NCBI GenBank assembly: GCA_030149175.1
Contig: JASBSA010000024.1
Span: 1-45,478 of the forward strand
Origin: Winogradskyella sp.
Lineage (GTDB): Bacteria > Bacteroidota > Bacteroidia > Flavobacteriales > Flavobacteriaceae
Direction of reading: 5' to 3'
Length of the DNA stretch: 45,478 nt
The translations under genes and the position numbers were made by a program. The stretch's first letter is position 1. The number at the start of each line of letters is the position of its first letter. Below, one piece after another: positions 17,299-25,683 of the stretch. The notes beneath the pieces were generated by a model. That model saw only the letters and a list, made by a program, of their open reading frames with translations. It did no database searches and was not told where the DNA came from.

Positions 17299-17306
17299 TA
17301 TATTTG
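17299..17306 (+). promoter_or_regulatory. -7 promoter box for the gene at 17313
   Basis: TATATTTG, followed by C, is an exact consensus match and ends six bases before the ATG. This decides the start: the in-frame TTG at 17304 lies inside the box. Confidence 0.65.
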
Positions 17307-17312
17307 CTTTGT

Positions 17313-17843
17313 ATGAAAGCCATTATAAGTTATACTCGAAAAGTTCCGGTTTATAGGTTAATTTTAGGAATATCACTAGTAATCTTTAGTATATATAACC
17401 TTACCAACTTAAGTATTTTTAACAGCCTAGTTATGTTAGTTATGGCATTTGTATTGCTTAGAAGTGATGGTTCAGAAATAGATTTAGAATCTAAAACGTA
17501 TAGAAAAACTATTTCTGTTTTGGGTATCAAAATAGGCAAATGGCAGCCTTTACCAAAAACTGATTATATCTCTGTCTTTGCTACTAACGAAAATATAACG
17601 GTCCGTGCCTTATCTGCAGAAACCTCTAACACTTTTCCTATGGTTCACCTCAATTTATTTTATGATCATAACAGGAAAATTACAGTGTATGAAACTAAAG
17701 ACCAAAAAGATGCCTTTGACGTGGCTTCACACATAGCCGATGCTTTATTAATAGATTTGTTAGATGCCACTGAAAAAGGAAATTTTAAATGGGTAGATAA
17801 GGATAAGCTTCGGGATGAAGGCGTCATAATTCACACAGATTAA
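17313..17843 (+). CDS. Hypothetical membrane-associated protein
   Basis: 176 residues from the ATG at 17313. Two hydrophobic helices sit near the N-terminus (about residues 12-29 and 31-49), followed by a soluble domain of mixed strands (KTYRKTISVLGIKIGKWQPLP, then VHLNLFYDHNRKITVYETKDQKDAFDVASHIADALLIDLLDA). The layout resembles PH-like membrane-proximal domains, but I cannot assign a family. The last four bases overlap the end of the convergent MocR-type gene. The mRNA is predicted to be nearly leaderless. Confidence 0.75.
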   Translation: MKAIISYTRKVPVYRLILGISLVIFSIYNLTNLSIFNSLVMLVMAFVLLRSDGSEIDLESKTYRKTISVLGIKIGKWQPLPKTDYISVFATNENITVRALSAETSNTFPMVHLNLFYDHNRKITVYETKDQKDAFDVASHIADALLIDLLDATEKGNFKWVDKDKLRDEGVIIHTD

Positions 17844-19336
17844 AAATCAATTACCCGATTATAAGCCTGCCTCAATCTATAAATCACATCTTCCATTTCA
17901 TCTTCACTTAAATGCCCAAAACCAAATCGTATAGCACAGGTATTTTTATCTTGATAAAGAATAGATTTTGGTAAGAATACATCTAGCTTTTCTGCCTCTT
18001 TGGCCAACTTAACTAAAGACACTTCCTTTGTAAACTCTAACCAGATGGCCAATCCACCTGAAGGTTTTTCAAACTGAATGGTATTTTTAAAATACTGCTC
18101 TAAATATAAACACATTGCATCTCTGCGCCTTTTATACGTCACAATATTCTTTTTTAGCAACCTATAAATTTCGCCCTCTGCAATCAATTCAGACAACATT
18201 TGCTCTTGTATAATATCACCTTGCTCATCTATAAGAATCAAGTAGTTATGTGCTTCGGCTATCAAATTTTCTGGTGCTACTACAAATCCAGATTGAAAAC
18301 TTGGAAATAACGACTGACCCATTTTCCCAAGGTAGATTACCATACCATTTGTATCTGAGCTTGCCATTGGCAACATCGCCGAACCATCGTACTGAAAGTC
18401 GTAGTCAAAATCATCTTCAATAATCGCAAAGCCATAGTCTTTTGCCAACTGCAACAATTGAAGTCTTCTCTTAGCACTCAATGTCTTTGTAGTTGGGTAA
18501 TGTCTTTGTGCACTTACATAAACGCAACGAATACGCTTTTTTAAAAAGTGCTTTCTAATGTAGTCTACATCTAAACCTTCATTGTCTATTGGGATAGTTC
18601 TTATTGTGGCTCCTGCTTCTTGAAAAATTGTGTTAGAAGCGTAATAACTCAAATTTCCTACCAAAACCAAATCACCTTGTTTAACTAATAACTGAGAAAC
18701 TATATAGAGACTCATTTCAGTACTGCGCGTATTGAGAAGGTTATTCGGCTGAATATGAAATCCTCTTGTGGCATTAAGATAATTACACAACTGCGTCTTA
18801 AATAGTGAAGCTGACGTTGTGTTGATTCTGTTCCATTTTTGAATCAGTGGCTTACGTTTCATGGCAGCACTATACCATCTCGAAAATTGATGGGTAGGAT
18901 GCAAGCGTAAATCTGGTTTACCATCATTTATAATGTGCTTGGCCTCTGTTTGCTGAAAATTTGATGCTAAATTGAACGATTGCAGAAATGGAAAACCCGC
19001 TTCTTTGGGATAATGGTATGCCTGATGGACTCGCTCTGCAGTTGCCTTAATTTTAACTTTAGTTTGTTCTGGCAGCAAGACATAAGTGCCTTTATTTGCA
19101 ATAATTTCTACCCAGCCCTGCGAAGCCAATTCGTCATAAATAGCAACAGCTGTGTTTCTATGAACTTTTAAAATCTGACTTAGGTTTCTAGTTCCTGGTA
19201 GTTTAGTTCCTTTAGATAAATAGCCTCGCTGTATAGCATTTACAATCTGTTGTGCCACTTGCACATATACTGGCTGCACAATAGATTTATTGTAAGTAAT
19301 AAGTTGTTTCAAAATTGTATCAACCGGACTATTCAT
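17840..19336 (-). CDS. MocR/PdxR-type transcriptional regulator (GntR HTH plus aminotransferase-like domain)
   Basis: 498 residues. The N-terminal winged helix of the GntR family spans about residues 10-88 (VYVQVAQQIVNAIQRGYLSKGTKLPGTRNLSQILKVHRNT). A fold-type I aminotransferase-like domain follows, with AQRHYPTTKTLSAKRRLQLLQLA (276-298), the cofactor-ring Asp in IIEDDFDYDF (306-314) and the late Arg in CAIRFGFGHLSEDE. The lysine that normally holds PLP, in a motif like GTFSKTLFP, aligns with Gln341 in LGKMGQSLFPS; the nearest lysine is K338. It may therefore bind PLP or another ligand without a Schiff base. It diverges from a TonB receptor gene, which is its likely target. Confidence 0.9.
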   Translation of the reverse strand: MNSPVDTILKQLITYNKSIVQPVYVQVAQQIVNAIQRGYLSKGTKLPGTRNLSQILKVHRNTAVAIYDELASQGWVEIIANKGTYVLLPEQTKVKIKATAERVHQAYHYPKEAGFPFLQSFNLASNFQQTEAKHIINDGKPDLRLHPTHQFSRWYSAAMKRKPLIQKWNRINTTSASLFKTQLCNYLNATRGFHIQPNNLLNTRSTEMSLYIVSQLLVKQGDLVLVGNLSYYASNTIFQEAGATIRTIPIDNEGLDVDYIRKHFLKKRIRCVYVSAQRHYPTTKTLSAKRRLQLLQLAKDYGFAIIEDDFDYDFQYDGSAMLPMASSDTNGMVIYLGKMGQSLFPSFQSGFVVAPENLIAEAHNYLILIDEQGDIIQEQMLSELIAEGEIYRLLKKNIVTYKRRRDAMCLYLEQYFKNTIQFEKPSGGLAIWLEFTKEVSLVKLAKEAEKLDVFLPKSILYQDKNTCAIRFGFGHLSEDEMEDVIYRLRQAYNRVIDF

Positions 19337-19368
19337 AGATTTAAAAGTGGACTATTAAAATCGTCCGG
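19324..19368. promoter_or_regulatory. Operator-like repeats between the MocR-type gene and the TonB receptor gene
   Basis: GGACTATT occurs twice as a direct repeat (19326-19333 and 19349-19356, 23 bases apart). CCGGAC (19324-19329) and GTCCGG (19363-19368) form an inverted pair around them. The left repeat overlaps the first codons of the regulator gene. MocR regulators commonly bind direct repeats in divergent promoters, so this is the likely binding region. Confidence 0.5.
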
Positions 19369-19407
19369 AAAGTTACGACATTTGCACTTTCTATTTTAAA
19401 CTTAGAT

Positions 19408-21225
19408 ATGAGAAAAAAGATTACCGTTTTTGCATTACTATATTTTGTACTAATTAACCTTAACGCTCAAGAAATTACCCAAAAGTTAGACTCTGTAACT
19501 TTAACTGGCACACGTATAGATTTACCGTTTAGAGAAAACTCAAGAACCATAAACATTATTACTTCTGATGACATAAAAAAAAGTGCAGCAGTAAATGTTG
19601 CAGACCTATTACAACAAGTAGCAGGCGTAGATATTCGCAGACGAGGCACTGGTGGCAGTCAAGCCGACCTTTACATAAGAGGTGGCGGTTTTGACCAAAC
19701 CTTGTTACTCATAGATGGTATAAAAATGGACGATTCACAAACAGGACATCACACCATGAATGCAGCCTTGCCCATAGAAGTTATAGAGCGTATAGAAATT
19801 ATAAAAGGGCCTGCTGCCAGAGTTTTTGGTCAGAATGCTTTTAATGGTGCTATTAATATTGTTACCAAAAAAAAACTTAGGAATTCTACTTCTGCAACTA
19901 TTGAAACCGGATCGTTTGGACAGCTCAATGGAAATGTAACAGCTGGAGTAGATTTAGAAAACTCATCGCATATTGTTCATGTGGGTCGCGTTACTTCTGA
20001 AGGTTATCGTAACAATACCGATTATGATAATGCTAACTATTATTTAAAGAGCACCTTCAATAAAAACAGACAACCCATTGAAATGACCACAACCTTTTTA
20101 GAACGTAAGTTTGGTGCAGAAAACTTTTACACTACCAACCCTACGTTTAACGAGTACGAAGAAACCCAGAATAGTTTAATTGCATTTAGTACAACGTTTA
20201 GAAAAAGTAACTTAAAAATTCAGCCTAGAGTATATTGGAGACGTAATCAAGATGTGTTTTTATTGAGACGAAACGATCCTGACTTTTTTAGAAATTTCCA
20301 TATTTCTGATAAAATTGGTGTAGAAGCCAATGCGTCTTATACTTCAGAATTAGGTGTTACTGGTTTTGGCATAGATCTATCTAAAATTTATCTGAGAAGT
20401 AACAATTTAGGTAACCGTAACCGCTTTATGACTAATGTGTTTTTAGAGCATCGTTTTAGTGTATTGGATAATAAGCTAGACATTACGCCAGGTGTAGCAT
20501 TTACTTATTTTTCAGATTTTAAATTCCATGCTTTTCCTGGTTTAGACATAGGATATGACATCACTAACAACTTTAAAGTGTATGGTAATATAGGATACAC
20601 GTATCGTATACCAACCTATACCGATTTATATTACAGTGATCCGGTATCTAACGGTAATGAAAATCTAGAGCCAGAAGAAGCTTTTGCTCAAGAACTTGGT
20701 TTTAAATATGTATCACCAAAACTAACAGCGAGTCTTGCTGTATTTAATAGAGATGCTGATAATCTTATCGATTATGTAAGAACATCAATAGATGAAGATG
20801 TTTTTACAGCAACAAATATTGCAAAAGTGAATACTAAAGGGCTAGAGTTTGATGCAGCTTATAATTTCAAACTTAACAGATATAAACAAACTATATCCTT
20901 TGGATATTCCTATTTAGATGACAATATTTTAGAACAAAACGAAGCCTTATCTCGCTACTCACTTAACACGTTGAAACATCAATACATTACAAGATTGAGT
21001 ACACAACTATTTAAAAATGTGAGCCAGAATATCATCTACAAATATGCTGAGCGTACTACAGGGCAGACCTATAATGTTTGGGACGCATCCATAGCTGTAA
21101 GATTTAATCAGGCTGAATTTACAATAACAGCAAGTAATATTTTTGATGCCGACTATATTGAAACTGGTTTTACACCAATGCCTCCAAGCAATGTGTTATT
21201 TGGGTTGAGGTATACGTTTAAATAA
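19408..21225 (+). CDS. TonB-dependent outer-membrane receptor (BtuB-like)
   Basis: 605 residues. A signal peptide ends at about residue 21 (NLNAQ). The plug domain (about 27-155) contains LTGTRIDLPF, ADLLQQVAGVDIRRRGTGGSQADLYIRGGGF, LLIDGIKMDDSQTGHH and IEIIKGPAARVFGQNAFNGAINIVTKK. The rest is a 22-strand barrel ending in PSNVLFGLRYTFK. There is no N-terminal carboxypeptidase-like domain. The plug resembles Bacteroidota receptors often annotated as vitamin B12-type, but the ligand cannot be read. It diverges from a MocR-type regulator with shared operator-like repeats, so its expression probably responds to that regulator's ligand. A terminator follows. Confidence 0.93.
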   Translation: MRKKITVFALLYFVLINLNAQEITQKLDSVTLTGTRIDLPFRENSRTINIITSDDIKKSAAVNVADLLQQVAGVDIRRRGTGGSQADLYIRGGGFDQTLLLIDGIKMDDSQTGHHTMNAALPIEVIERIEIIKGPAARVFGQNAFNGAINIVTKKKLRNSTSATIETGSFGQLNGNVTAGVDLENSSHIVHVGRVTSEGYRNNTDYDNANYYLKSTFNKNRQPIEMTTTFLERKFGAENFYTTNPTFNEYEETQNSLIAFSTTFRKSNLKIQPRVYWRRNQDVFLLRRNDPDFFRNFHISDKIGVEANASYTSELGVTGFGIDLSKIYLRSNNLGNRNRFMTNVFLEHRFSVLDNKLDITPGVAFTYFSDFKFHAFPGLDIGYDITNNFKVYGNIGYTYRIPTYTDLYYSDPVSNGNENLEPEEAFAQELGFKYVSPKLTASLAVFNRDADNLIDYVRTSIDEDVFTATNIAKVNTKGLEFDAAYNFKLNRYKQTISFGYSYLDDNILEQNEALSRYSLNTLKHQYITRLSTQLFKNVSQNIIYKYAERTTGQTYNVWDASIAVRFNQAEFTITASNIFDADYIETGFTPMPPSNVLFGLRYTFK

Positions 21226-21249
21226 AAAGAAGAATTACACAGCAAACTG

Positions 21250-21279
21250 AAATCCTGTCCTCACCGATAGGATTTTTTT
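21250..21279 (+). terminator. Rho-independent terminator after the TonB receptor gene
   Basis: AAATCCTGTC pairs with GATAGGATTT (one wobble) around a six-base loop, followed by further T residues. Confidence 0.85.
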
Positions 21280-21352
21280 GTAACAAAATTTTAACTTCAA
21301 CTACTTATATGTTGAAAGTGATTTTCAAACCATTTTTTAAGAGCTCAAAGAA

Positions 21353-21508
21353 ATGGTCAAAAAATCAAAAAGACTAACCATCATCTTTCTAGTTGATATT
21401 CTCACATTTTGGATTATTCCATATCCAAAAAAGATTTCAAAATTTCCAAGACTATTTAAGTCTACGTTGATGGCTAAACATTGTCTAAAACTTTCAAAAA
21501 CAAGCTAG
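21353..21508 (+). CDS. Possible 51-residue hydrophobic peptide
   Basis: The 334-base gap between the TonB receptor gene and the NfeD gene holds an open frame of 51 codons: MVKKSKRLTIIFLVDILTFW, then a basic, Lys-rich tail ending LKLSKTS. It has one hydrophobic stretch (about residues 9-23) with basic ends, as in small membrane peptides. I see no convincing ribosome site, promoter or neighbour coupling, and AT-rich DNA yields such frames by chance. I keep it as a weak call. The remainder of the gap holds the terminator above and the NfeD promoter. Confidence 0.25.
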   Translation: MVKKSKRLTIIFLVDILTFWIIPYPKKISKFPRLFKSTLMAKHCLKLSKTS

Positions 21509-21527
21509 AATAATCTTACAATGGTTG

Positions 21528-21535
21528 TATATTTA
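21528..21535 (+). promoter_or_regulatory. Possible -7 box for the NfeD-flotillin operon
   Basis: TATATTTA differs from TAnnTTTG only in its last base. It lies 24 bases before the NfeD start codon. Confidence 0.4.
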
Positions 21536-21559
21536 GAAATACTTTAAAACCTAGAATTT

Positions 21560-22204
21560 ATGACAGAGTGGTTTTCAAACTTAGAGTTTCTTTCAAAGTT
21601 ATATTGGTCTATTGCACTAGTAGGTTCATTAGTCTTTATTGTTGTAATGATTATGGCATTTGTTGGTGGTGATGCAGATGATTTAGGCGATGTAGATACC
21701 GATATAGATAGTGATGCTGGCGCAGGATTTCACTTCATAACCTTTAAAAATCTGGTGGGATTTTTTACCATTTTTGGTTGGAGTGGCATCGCTTGTATAG
21801 ATGCTGGTTTATCCACACCCTTAACCATCATAATTTCGGTCATTTGCGGATTATTGATGATGGTCATAATGGCTGCCTTATTTTATTTTGTCAGTAAACT
21901 AAGTGATAGCGGAACGCTTATCTACAAAAACGCCTTAGATGCCGTTGGCGAAGTGTATCTCACCATTGGGGCAGATCGTTCTAGTATGGGTAAGGTGAGC
22001 GTCAATGTTCAAGGAACCGTTAGGGAGCTCGATGCGCTTACAGACTCTCAAACACCTTTAAAATCTGGTACTATTATTAAAGTGGTGGATGTAACCTCTA
22101 ATGGTATTTTGATTGTAGATCATACACGAAAACCTATTGAACCGACATTACCTCAACGTGATGCCTTGGAACAAGGACAAAACAATCTTTTAGAAAACAA
22201 ATAA
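21560..22204 (+). CDS. NfeD-like membrane protein with OB-fold domain (YuaF type)
   Basis: 214 residues. There are three membrane segments (about residues 15-36, 58-78 and 84-111); the loop after the first is strikingly acidic (GGDADDLGDVDTDIDSDAG). The C-terminal OB-fold (about 133-195) reads DAVGEVYLTIGADRSSMGKVSVNVQGTVRELDAL, then SGTIIKVVDVTSNGILIV, as in NfeD. It has no protease domain, so it is the short type that pairs with flotillin. The flotillin gene starts 26 bases downstream, and the two proteins probably assemble together in the membrane, as YuaF and YuaG do in Bacillus. Confidence 0.88.
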   Translation: MTEWFSNLEFLSKLYWSIALVGSLVFIVVMIMAFVGGDADDLGDVDTDIDSDAGAGFHFITFKNLVGFFTIFGWSGIACIDAGLSTPLTIIISVICGLLMMVIMAALFYFVSKLSDSGTLIYKNALDAVGEVYLTIGADRSSMGKVSVNVQGTVRELDALTDSQTPLKSGTIIKVVDVTSNGILIVDHTRKPIEPTLPQRDALEQGQNNLLENK

Positions 22205-22230
22205 CTATTAACCAAAACACACATTAACCT

Positions 22231-23658
22231 ATGATTAATTTACTCATTCAAGACAATGTAAATTTAGAGGGCTTTGGCGGACCAATGCTACTCATTTTTG
22301 TGGCACTTTTTATAGTGCTCACCTTAATCATTCTAATAAAGCGCTATAAACGCTGTCCATCAGACCGTATTTTAGTGGTCTATGGTAAAGTAGGTGGTGG
22401 TAAATCCGCCAAATGTATTCACGGTGGCGCTGCGTTTATTGTTCCTGTCATACAAGACTATGAGTATTTAGACCTAACTCCAATTTCTATTGAAGTTAAC
22501 TTGGTAAATGCACTATCTAAACAAAACATCCGTGTTAATGTACCATCGCGTTTTACCATTGGTGTATCTACAGAACCTGGCGTGATGCAGAATGCTGCCG
22601 AACGTCTTTTAGGATTGGGCTTACAAGACATTCAAGAGTTGGCTAAAGAAATTATTTTTGGTCAGTTACGTTTGGTTGTAGCTTCAATGGATATTGAAGA
22701 AATCAACTCAGATAGAGATAAATTCCTAACTAACATTTCGCAATCTGTAGAATCAGAATTAAAGAAAGTTGGTCTTAAATTAATTAACGTAAACATTACT
22801 GATATTGTTGATGAATCGGGCTACATTGAAGCTCTAGGTAAAGAAGCTGCAGCTCATGCCATTAACGCAGCGCGTAAATCTGTAGCTGAAAAGAACAGAG
22901 ATGGTGCCATTGGTGAAGCTAATGCAGTACAAGATGAGAAAACTCAAGTGGCTGCTGCCAATGCTAAAGCAGTTGAAGGTGAAAACACGGCTAAGATTTC
23001 AGTTGCCAATTCAGACTCTTTACGTCGTCAGCGCGAAGCGGAAGCTGAACGTGTTGCCATTGCTTCTGAGAAAGTACAAGCTGCAAAAGCACTACAAGAA
23101 TCTTATGCTGCTGAGCAAGAAGCGGAAACTGCAAGAGCAGAACGCGAGCGCTCATCTCAAATGGCAGATGTTATTGTACCAACTGAAATCGCTAAAAAGA
23201 AAGCCGAAATTGATGCTGAGGCTGAAGCAGAGCGTATAAGAAGACGTGCAAAAGGTGAAGCTGACGCCATATTATTTAAAGCACAAGCAGAAGCAAAAGG
23301 ACTTTACGAAGTATTGACCAAGCAAGCGGCTGGTTTAGATGAAATCGTAAAAGCAGCTGGCAACAATTCTAAAGATGCTGTTTTATTATTGATTGCTGAT
23401 AAACTTCCGGAATTGGTAAAAACACAAGCAGAAGCCATCAAAAATATTAAAATTGATAAAGTTACCGTTTGGGAAAATGGTGGTAGTAAAGATGGTAAAT
23501 CTTCAACCTCTAACTTTATCTCGGGAATGTATAAAGCTGTTCCGCCTTTACAAGAAATGTTTAATATGGCTGGTATGGATTTGCCTGAGTATTTAAAAGG
23601 TAAAGACAAAAAAGATATTGAAGCAGAAGACGCTGAAATTGATAAATCTGAAAAATAA
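22231..23658 (+). CDS. Flotillin family SPFH/Band 7 protein
   Basis: 475 residues. One membrane segment (about residues 18-37) is followed by an SPFH domain (about 45-210: RCPSDRILVVYGKVGGGKSAKCIHGGAAFIVPVIQDYEYLDLTPI). A long Ala/Glu-rich coiled coil (about 215-370) follows, with many KAxAE repeats, typical of flotillins. Such proteins build oligomeric scaffolds that organise membrane microdomains. The NfeD partner precedes it. A strong terminator lies just after the stop. Confidence 0.93.
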   Translation: MINLLIQDNVNLEGFGGPMLLIFVALFIVLTLIILIKRYKRCPSDRILVVYGKVGGGKSAKCIHGGAAFIVPVIQDYEYLDLTPISIEVNLVNALSKQNIRVNVPSRFTIGVSTEPGVMQNAAERLLGLGLQDIQELAKEIIFGQLRLVVASMDIEEINSDRDKFLTNISQSVESELKKVGLKLINVNITDIVDESGYIEALGKEAAAHAINAARKSVAEKNRDGAIGEANAVQDEKTQVAAANAKAVEGENTAKISVANSDSLRRQREAEAERVAIASEKVQAAKALQESYAAEQEAETARAERERSSQMADVIVPTEIAKKKAEIDAEAEAERIRRRAKGEADAILFKAQAEAKGLYEVLTKQAAGLDEIVKAAGNNSKDAVLLLIADKLPELVKTQAEAIKNIKIDKVTVWENGGSKDGKSSTSNFISGMYKAVPPLQEMFNMAGMDLPEYLKGKDKKDIEAEDAEIDKSEK

Positions 23659-23680
23659 ACTCAAATACATTAACAATAAT

Positions 23681-23706
23681 AAAACCCACTCAGTCGAGTG
23701 GGTTTT
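23681..23706. terminator. Terminator after the flotillin gene
   Basis: AAAACCCACTC pairs with GAGTGGGTTTT around a four-base loop, with T-runs. It lies between two convergent genes and could serve both. Confidence 0.92.
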
Positions 23707-23729
23707 TGTTTAATCCAATCTTTAATACC

Positions 23730-24161
23730 TCAATTTTCTTCCGCTCTTTTATCTAAAAGATTAATTACTTCATCAGAATCTTCAATCTGTACGTATAATT
23801 CTTCGTAAGTCCATTCTCCATAATTCTTTACAGCCAATATAACTATGCTACCCTCACCTTTAGGCCCTTTGATTGGTAGTTTAAAATTAGCTTCACCATC
23901 ATCATCACTCAGGCTCATATTACCGCTAACAATACCTTTCTTCTCAATGGGTTCTCCCATAACAGCAATGACCTTTTCATTCGTAGACGCTTGTTCCAAG
24001 GCATATTGGTAAGGTTCTGAATTTGCGAACATCCTAGTAACACCAAAAAACAAGGTTCCAACAAGTACCATAAGCATAAGAATGAGTGTTAGGCAACCTC
24101 CAACTGGCAAGAGCCATTTCCAATTTCTTCTAAACCAACTCTTTCTATTATAGCCTTCCAT
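23730..24161 (-). CDS. Coa1-like membrane protein (cytochrome oxidase assembly factor 1 family)
   Basis: 143 residues. An N-terminal Trp/Arg-rich patch precedes one membrane segment (about residues 16-42). The outer domain has the pattern YQYALEQASTNEKVIAVMGEPIEKKGIVSGNMS, then GEANFKLPIKGPKGEGSIVILAVKNYGEWTYEELYVQI, which resembles the Coa1/DUF1783 fold. In eukaryotes that family helps assemble cytochrome oxidase; the bacterial role is less clear, and no oxidase genes are nearby. It diverges from the cupin-like gene. Confidence 0.7.
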   Translation of the reverse strand: MEGYNRKSWFRRNWKWLLPVGGCLTLILMLMVLVGTLFFGVTRMFANSEPYQYALEQASTNEKVIAVMGEPIEKKGIVSGNMSLSDDDGEANFKLPIKGPKGEGSIVILAVKNYGEWTYEELYVQIEDSDEVINLLDKRAEEN

Positions 24162-24277
24162 GATAAATTTGTGTAATGATATTTACCATCAAAATAACAT
24201 TAAATATTAAAATCTAATGCACAATTAAACCTATTTGGTAACGTTTTCTTAACTTTAGAGTGTTAAAGTTTTTGCCC

Positions 24278-25138
24278 TTGAAATTAGATCTTAAAGACAT
24301 ACCTCGCGTAAAAACGATTACGAAAGAAGATTTTATTAATAACTACTTCAAACCACAAAAACCTGTAGTTATTGAGCGATTTATAGAAGATTGGCCTGCC
24401 TATTCTAAATGGAGTTTAGACTACATTAAAGAAGTTGCAGGAGATAAGACTGTACCACTTTACGACGACCGACCTGTAGACTACAAAGATGGTTTTAATG
24501 AAGCTCATGCCACAATGAAGATGAGCGATTATATAGACTTGCTAAAACGCGAGCCTACAAAGTTTAGAATCTTTCTATGGAATATCTTAAAAGAAGTTCC
24601 TGAACTCCAAAAGGACTTTAGCTACCCAGATTTTGGGTTACGATTAATGAAAGGGCTACCAATGCTATTCTTTGGCGGTAGAGACTCGTATACCTTTATG
24701 CACTATGATATAGATTTAGCCAATATTTTTCATTTTCATTTTGAAGGAAAAAAACAGGTCATTCTTTTCGACCAGAAGCAGAACAAATACCTTTACAAAG
24801 TTCCGCATTCGCTCATTACTAGAGAAGATATTGATTTTGCTAACCCAGATTTTGAAAAATGGCCTGCATTACAACATGCTAAAGGATGGGTTTGTAACCT
24901 TAACCATGGTGAAGTACTCTACATGCCAGAAGGTTACTGGCATTATATGCGTTATATAACACCAGGTTTTTCAATGAGTTTAAGAGCTATCGCAAGGAAT
25001 CCTAAAAACTTGGGCAAAGCAATATACAATGTTTTTTTGATGCGTAATTATGATAATTTGATGAGAAGACTTAGAGGGCAGAAATGGATAGACTGGAAAA
25101 ACGAAAAAGCCATAACTAACACAAAACCATATGTTTAA
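24278..25138 (+). CDS. Cupin-like (JmjC-type) Fe(II)/2-oxoglutarate dioxygenase family protein
   Basis: 286 residues if translation begins at TTG 24278 (MKLDLKDIPRV, the usual opening of its relatives); an in-frame GTG at 24260 would add six residues. A box TAACTTTA at 24251-24258 supports the later start. The fold is the JmjC-like Cupin_8 type: FHFHFEGKKQVILFDQ, then NHGEVLYMPEGYWHYMRY. The metal ligands His-x-Asp (FMHYDID, H142 and D144) and the distal His (H222) are all present. It probably hydroxylates a protein or small molecule; the substrate is unknown. A thioredoxin-like domain is absent. Confidence 0.88.
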   Translation: MKLDLKDIPRVKTITKEDFINNYFKPQKPVVIERFIEDWPAYSKWSLDYIKEVAGDKTVPLYDDRPVDYKDGFNEAHATMKMSDYIDLLKREPTKFRIFLWNILKEVPELQKDFSYPDFGLRLMKGLPMLFFGGRDSYTFMHYDIDLANIFHFHFEGKKQVILFDQKQNKYLYKVPHSLITREDIDFANPDFEKWPALQHAKGWVCNLNHGEVLYMPEGYWHYMRYITPGFSMSLRAIARNPKNLGKAIYNVFLMRNYDNLMRRLRGQKWIDWKNEKAITNTKPYV

Positions 25139-25161
25139 TTTTCTTACATATAATCTATTTG

Positions 25162-25169
25162 TATATTTG
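25162..25169 (+). promoter_or_regulatory. -7 promoter box for the small barrel gene
   Basis: TATATTTG followed by CGC is an exact consensus match, 24 bases before the start codon. Confidence 0.6.
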
Positions 25170-25193
25170 CGCACATTTTAAAAAACTCAAATC

Positions 25194-25679
25194 ATGAAGA
25201 ACATCGTTTTTTTAACAGCATTGTTAGTGTTTAGCTTGGGAAACTCTCAAGTATTTAAAGGAAAGGGAGATCAAAAATTTCAGGTTGGTGCCAACTTTCA
25301 AGATGAAGCTACGGGTATTAATTTGACTTATGACTATGGTTTAGGAGATAACATTTCTGTAGGTGTATCTTCTTCTTATGCCTTAGGCATTGATGATGTA
25401 CTAGTAGATGTAACTGATTTTGGAGATCGTTTTGACTTAAAAGCGAGATTTAATGCCAACATTGGTAGTGTTCTAAATATTGATGAAAACTTTGACCTTT
25501 ATCCTGGCCTTAGCCTTAGCTTAAAGAACTTTGGTGGCCATATTGGTGCACGTTATTTCTTTACTGAAGGTTTTGGCATATATACTGAAGCAGCCTTTCC
25601 GCTCGCAAAATATGATGATAAAGTAGATTTATTTTATAACCAATTTACTTTTAATATTGGCGCGAGTTTCAATTTGTAA
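25194..25679 (+). CDS. Small outer-membrane beta-barrel protein (DUF6646-type)
   Basis: 161 residues. The signal peptide ends near residue 19 (LGNSQ). Alternating polar and hydrophobic strands follow (KFQVGANFQDEATGINLTYDYGL, ISVGVSSSYAL, HIGARYFFTEGFGIYTEAAFPL), and the last strand, QFTFNIGASFNL, ends in an aromatic-rich barrel signature. This is a small 8-strand-like barrel found across Flavobacteriaceae. Its role is unknown. It has its own promoter. Confidence 0.75.
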   Translation: MKNIVFLTALLVFSLGNSQVFKGKGDQKFQVGANFQDEATGINLTYDYGLGDNISVGVSSSYALGIDDVLVDVTDFGDRFDLKARFNANIGSVLNIDENFDLYPGLSLSLKNFGGHIGARYFFTEGFGIYTEAAFPLAKYDDKVDLFYNQFTFNIGASFNL

Positions 25680-25683
25680 TTTT

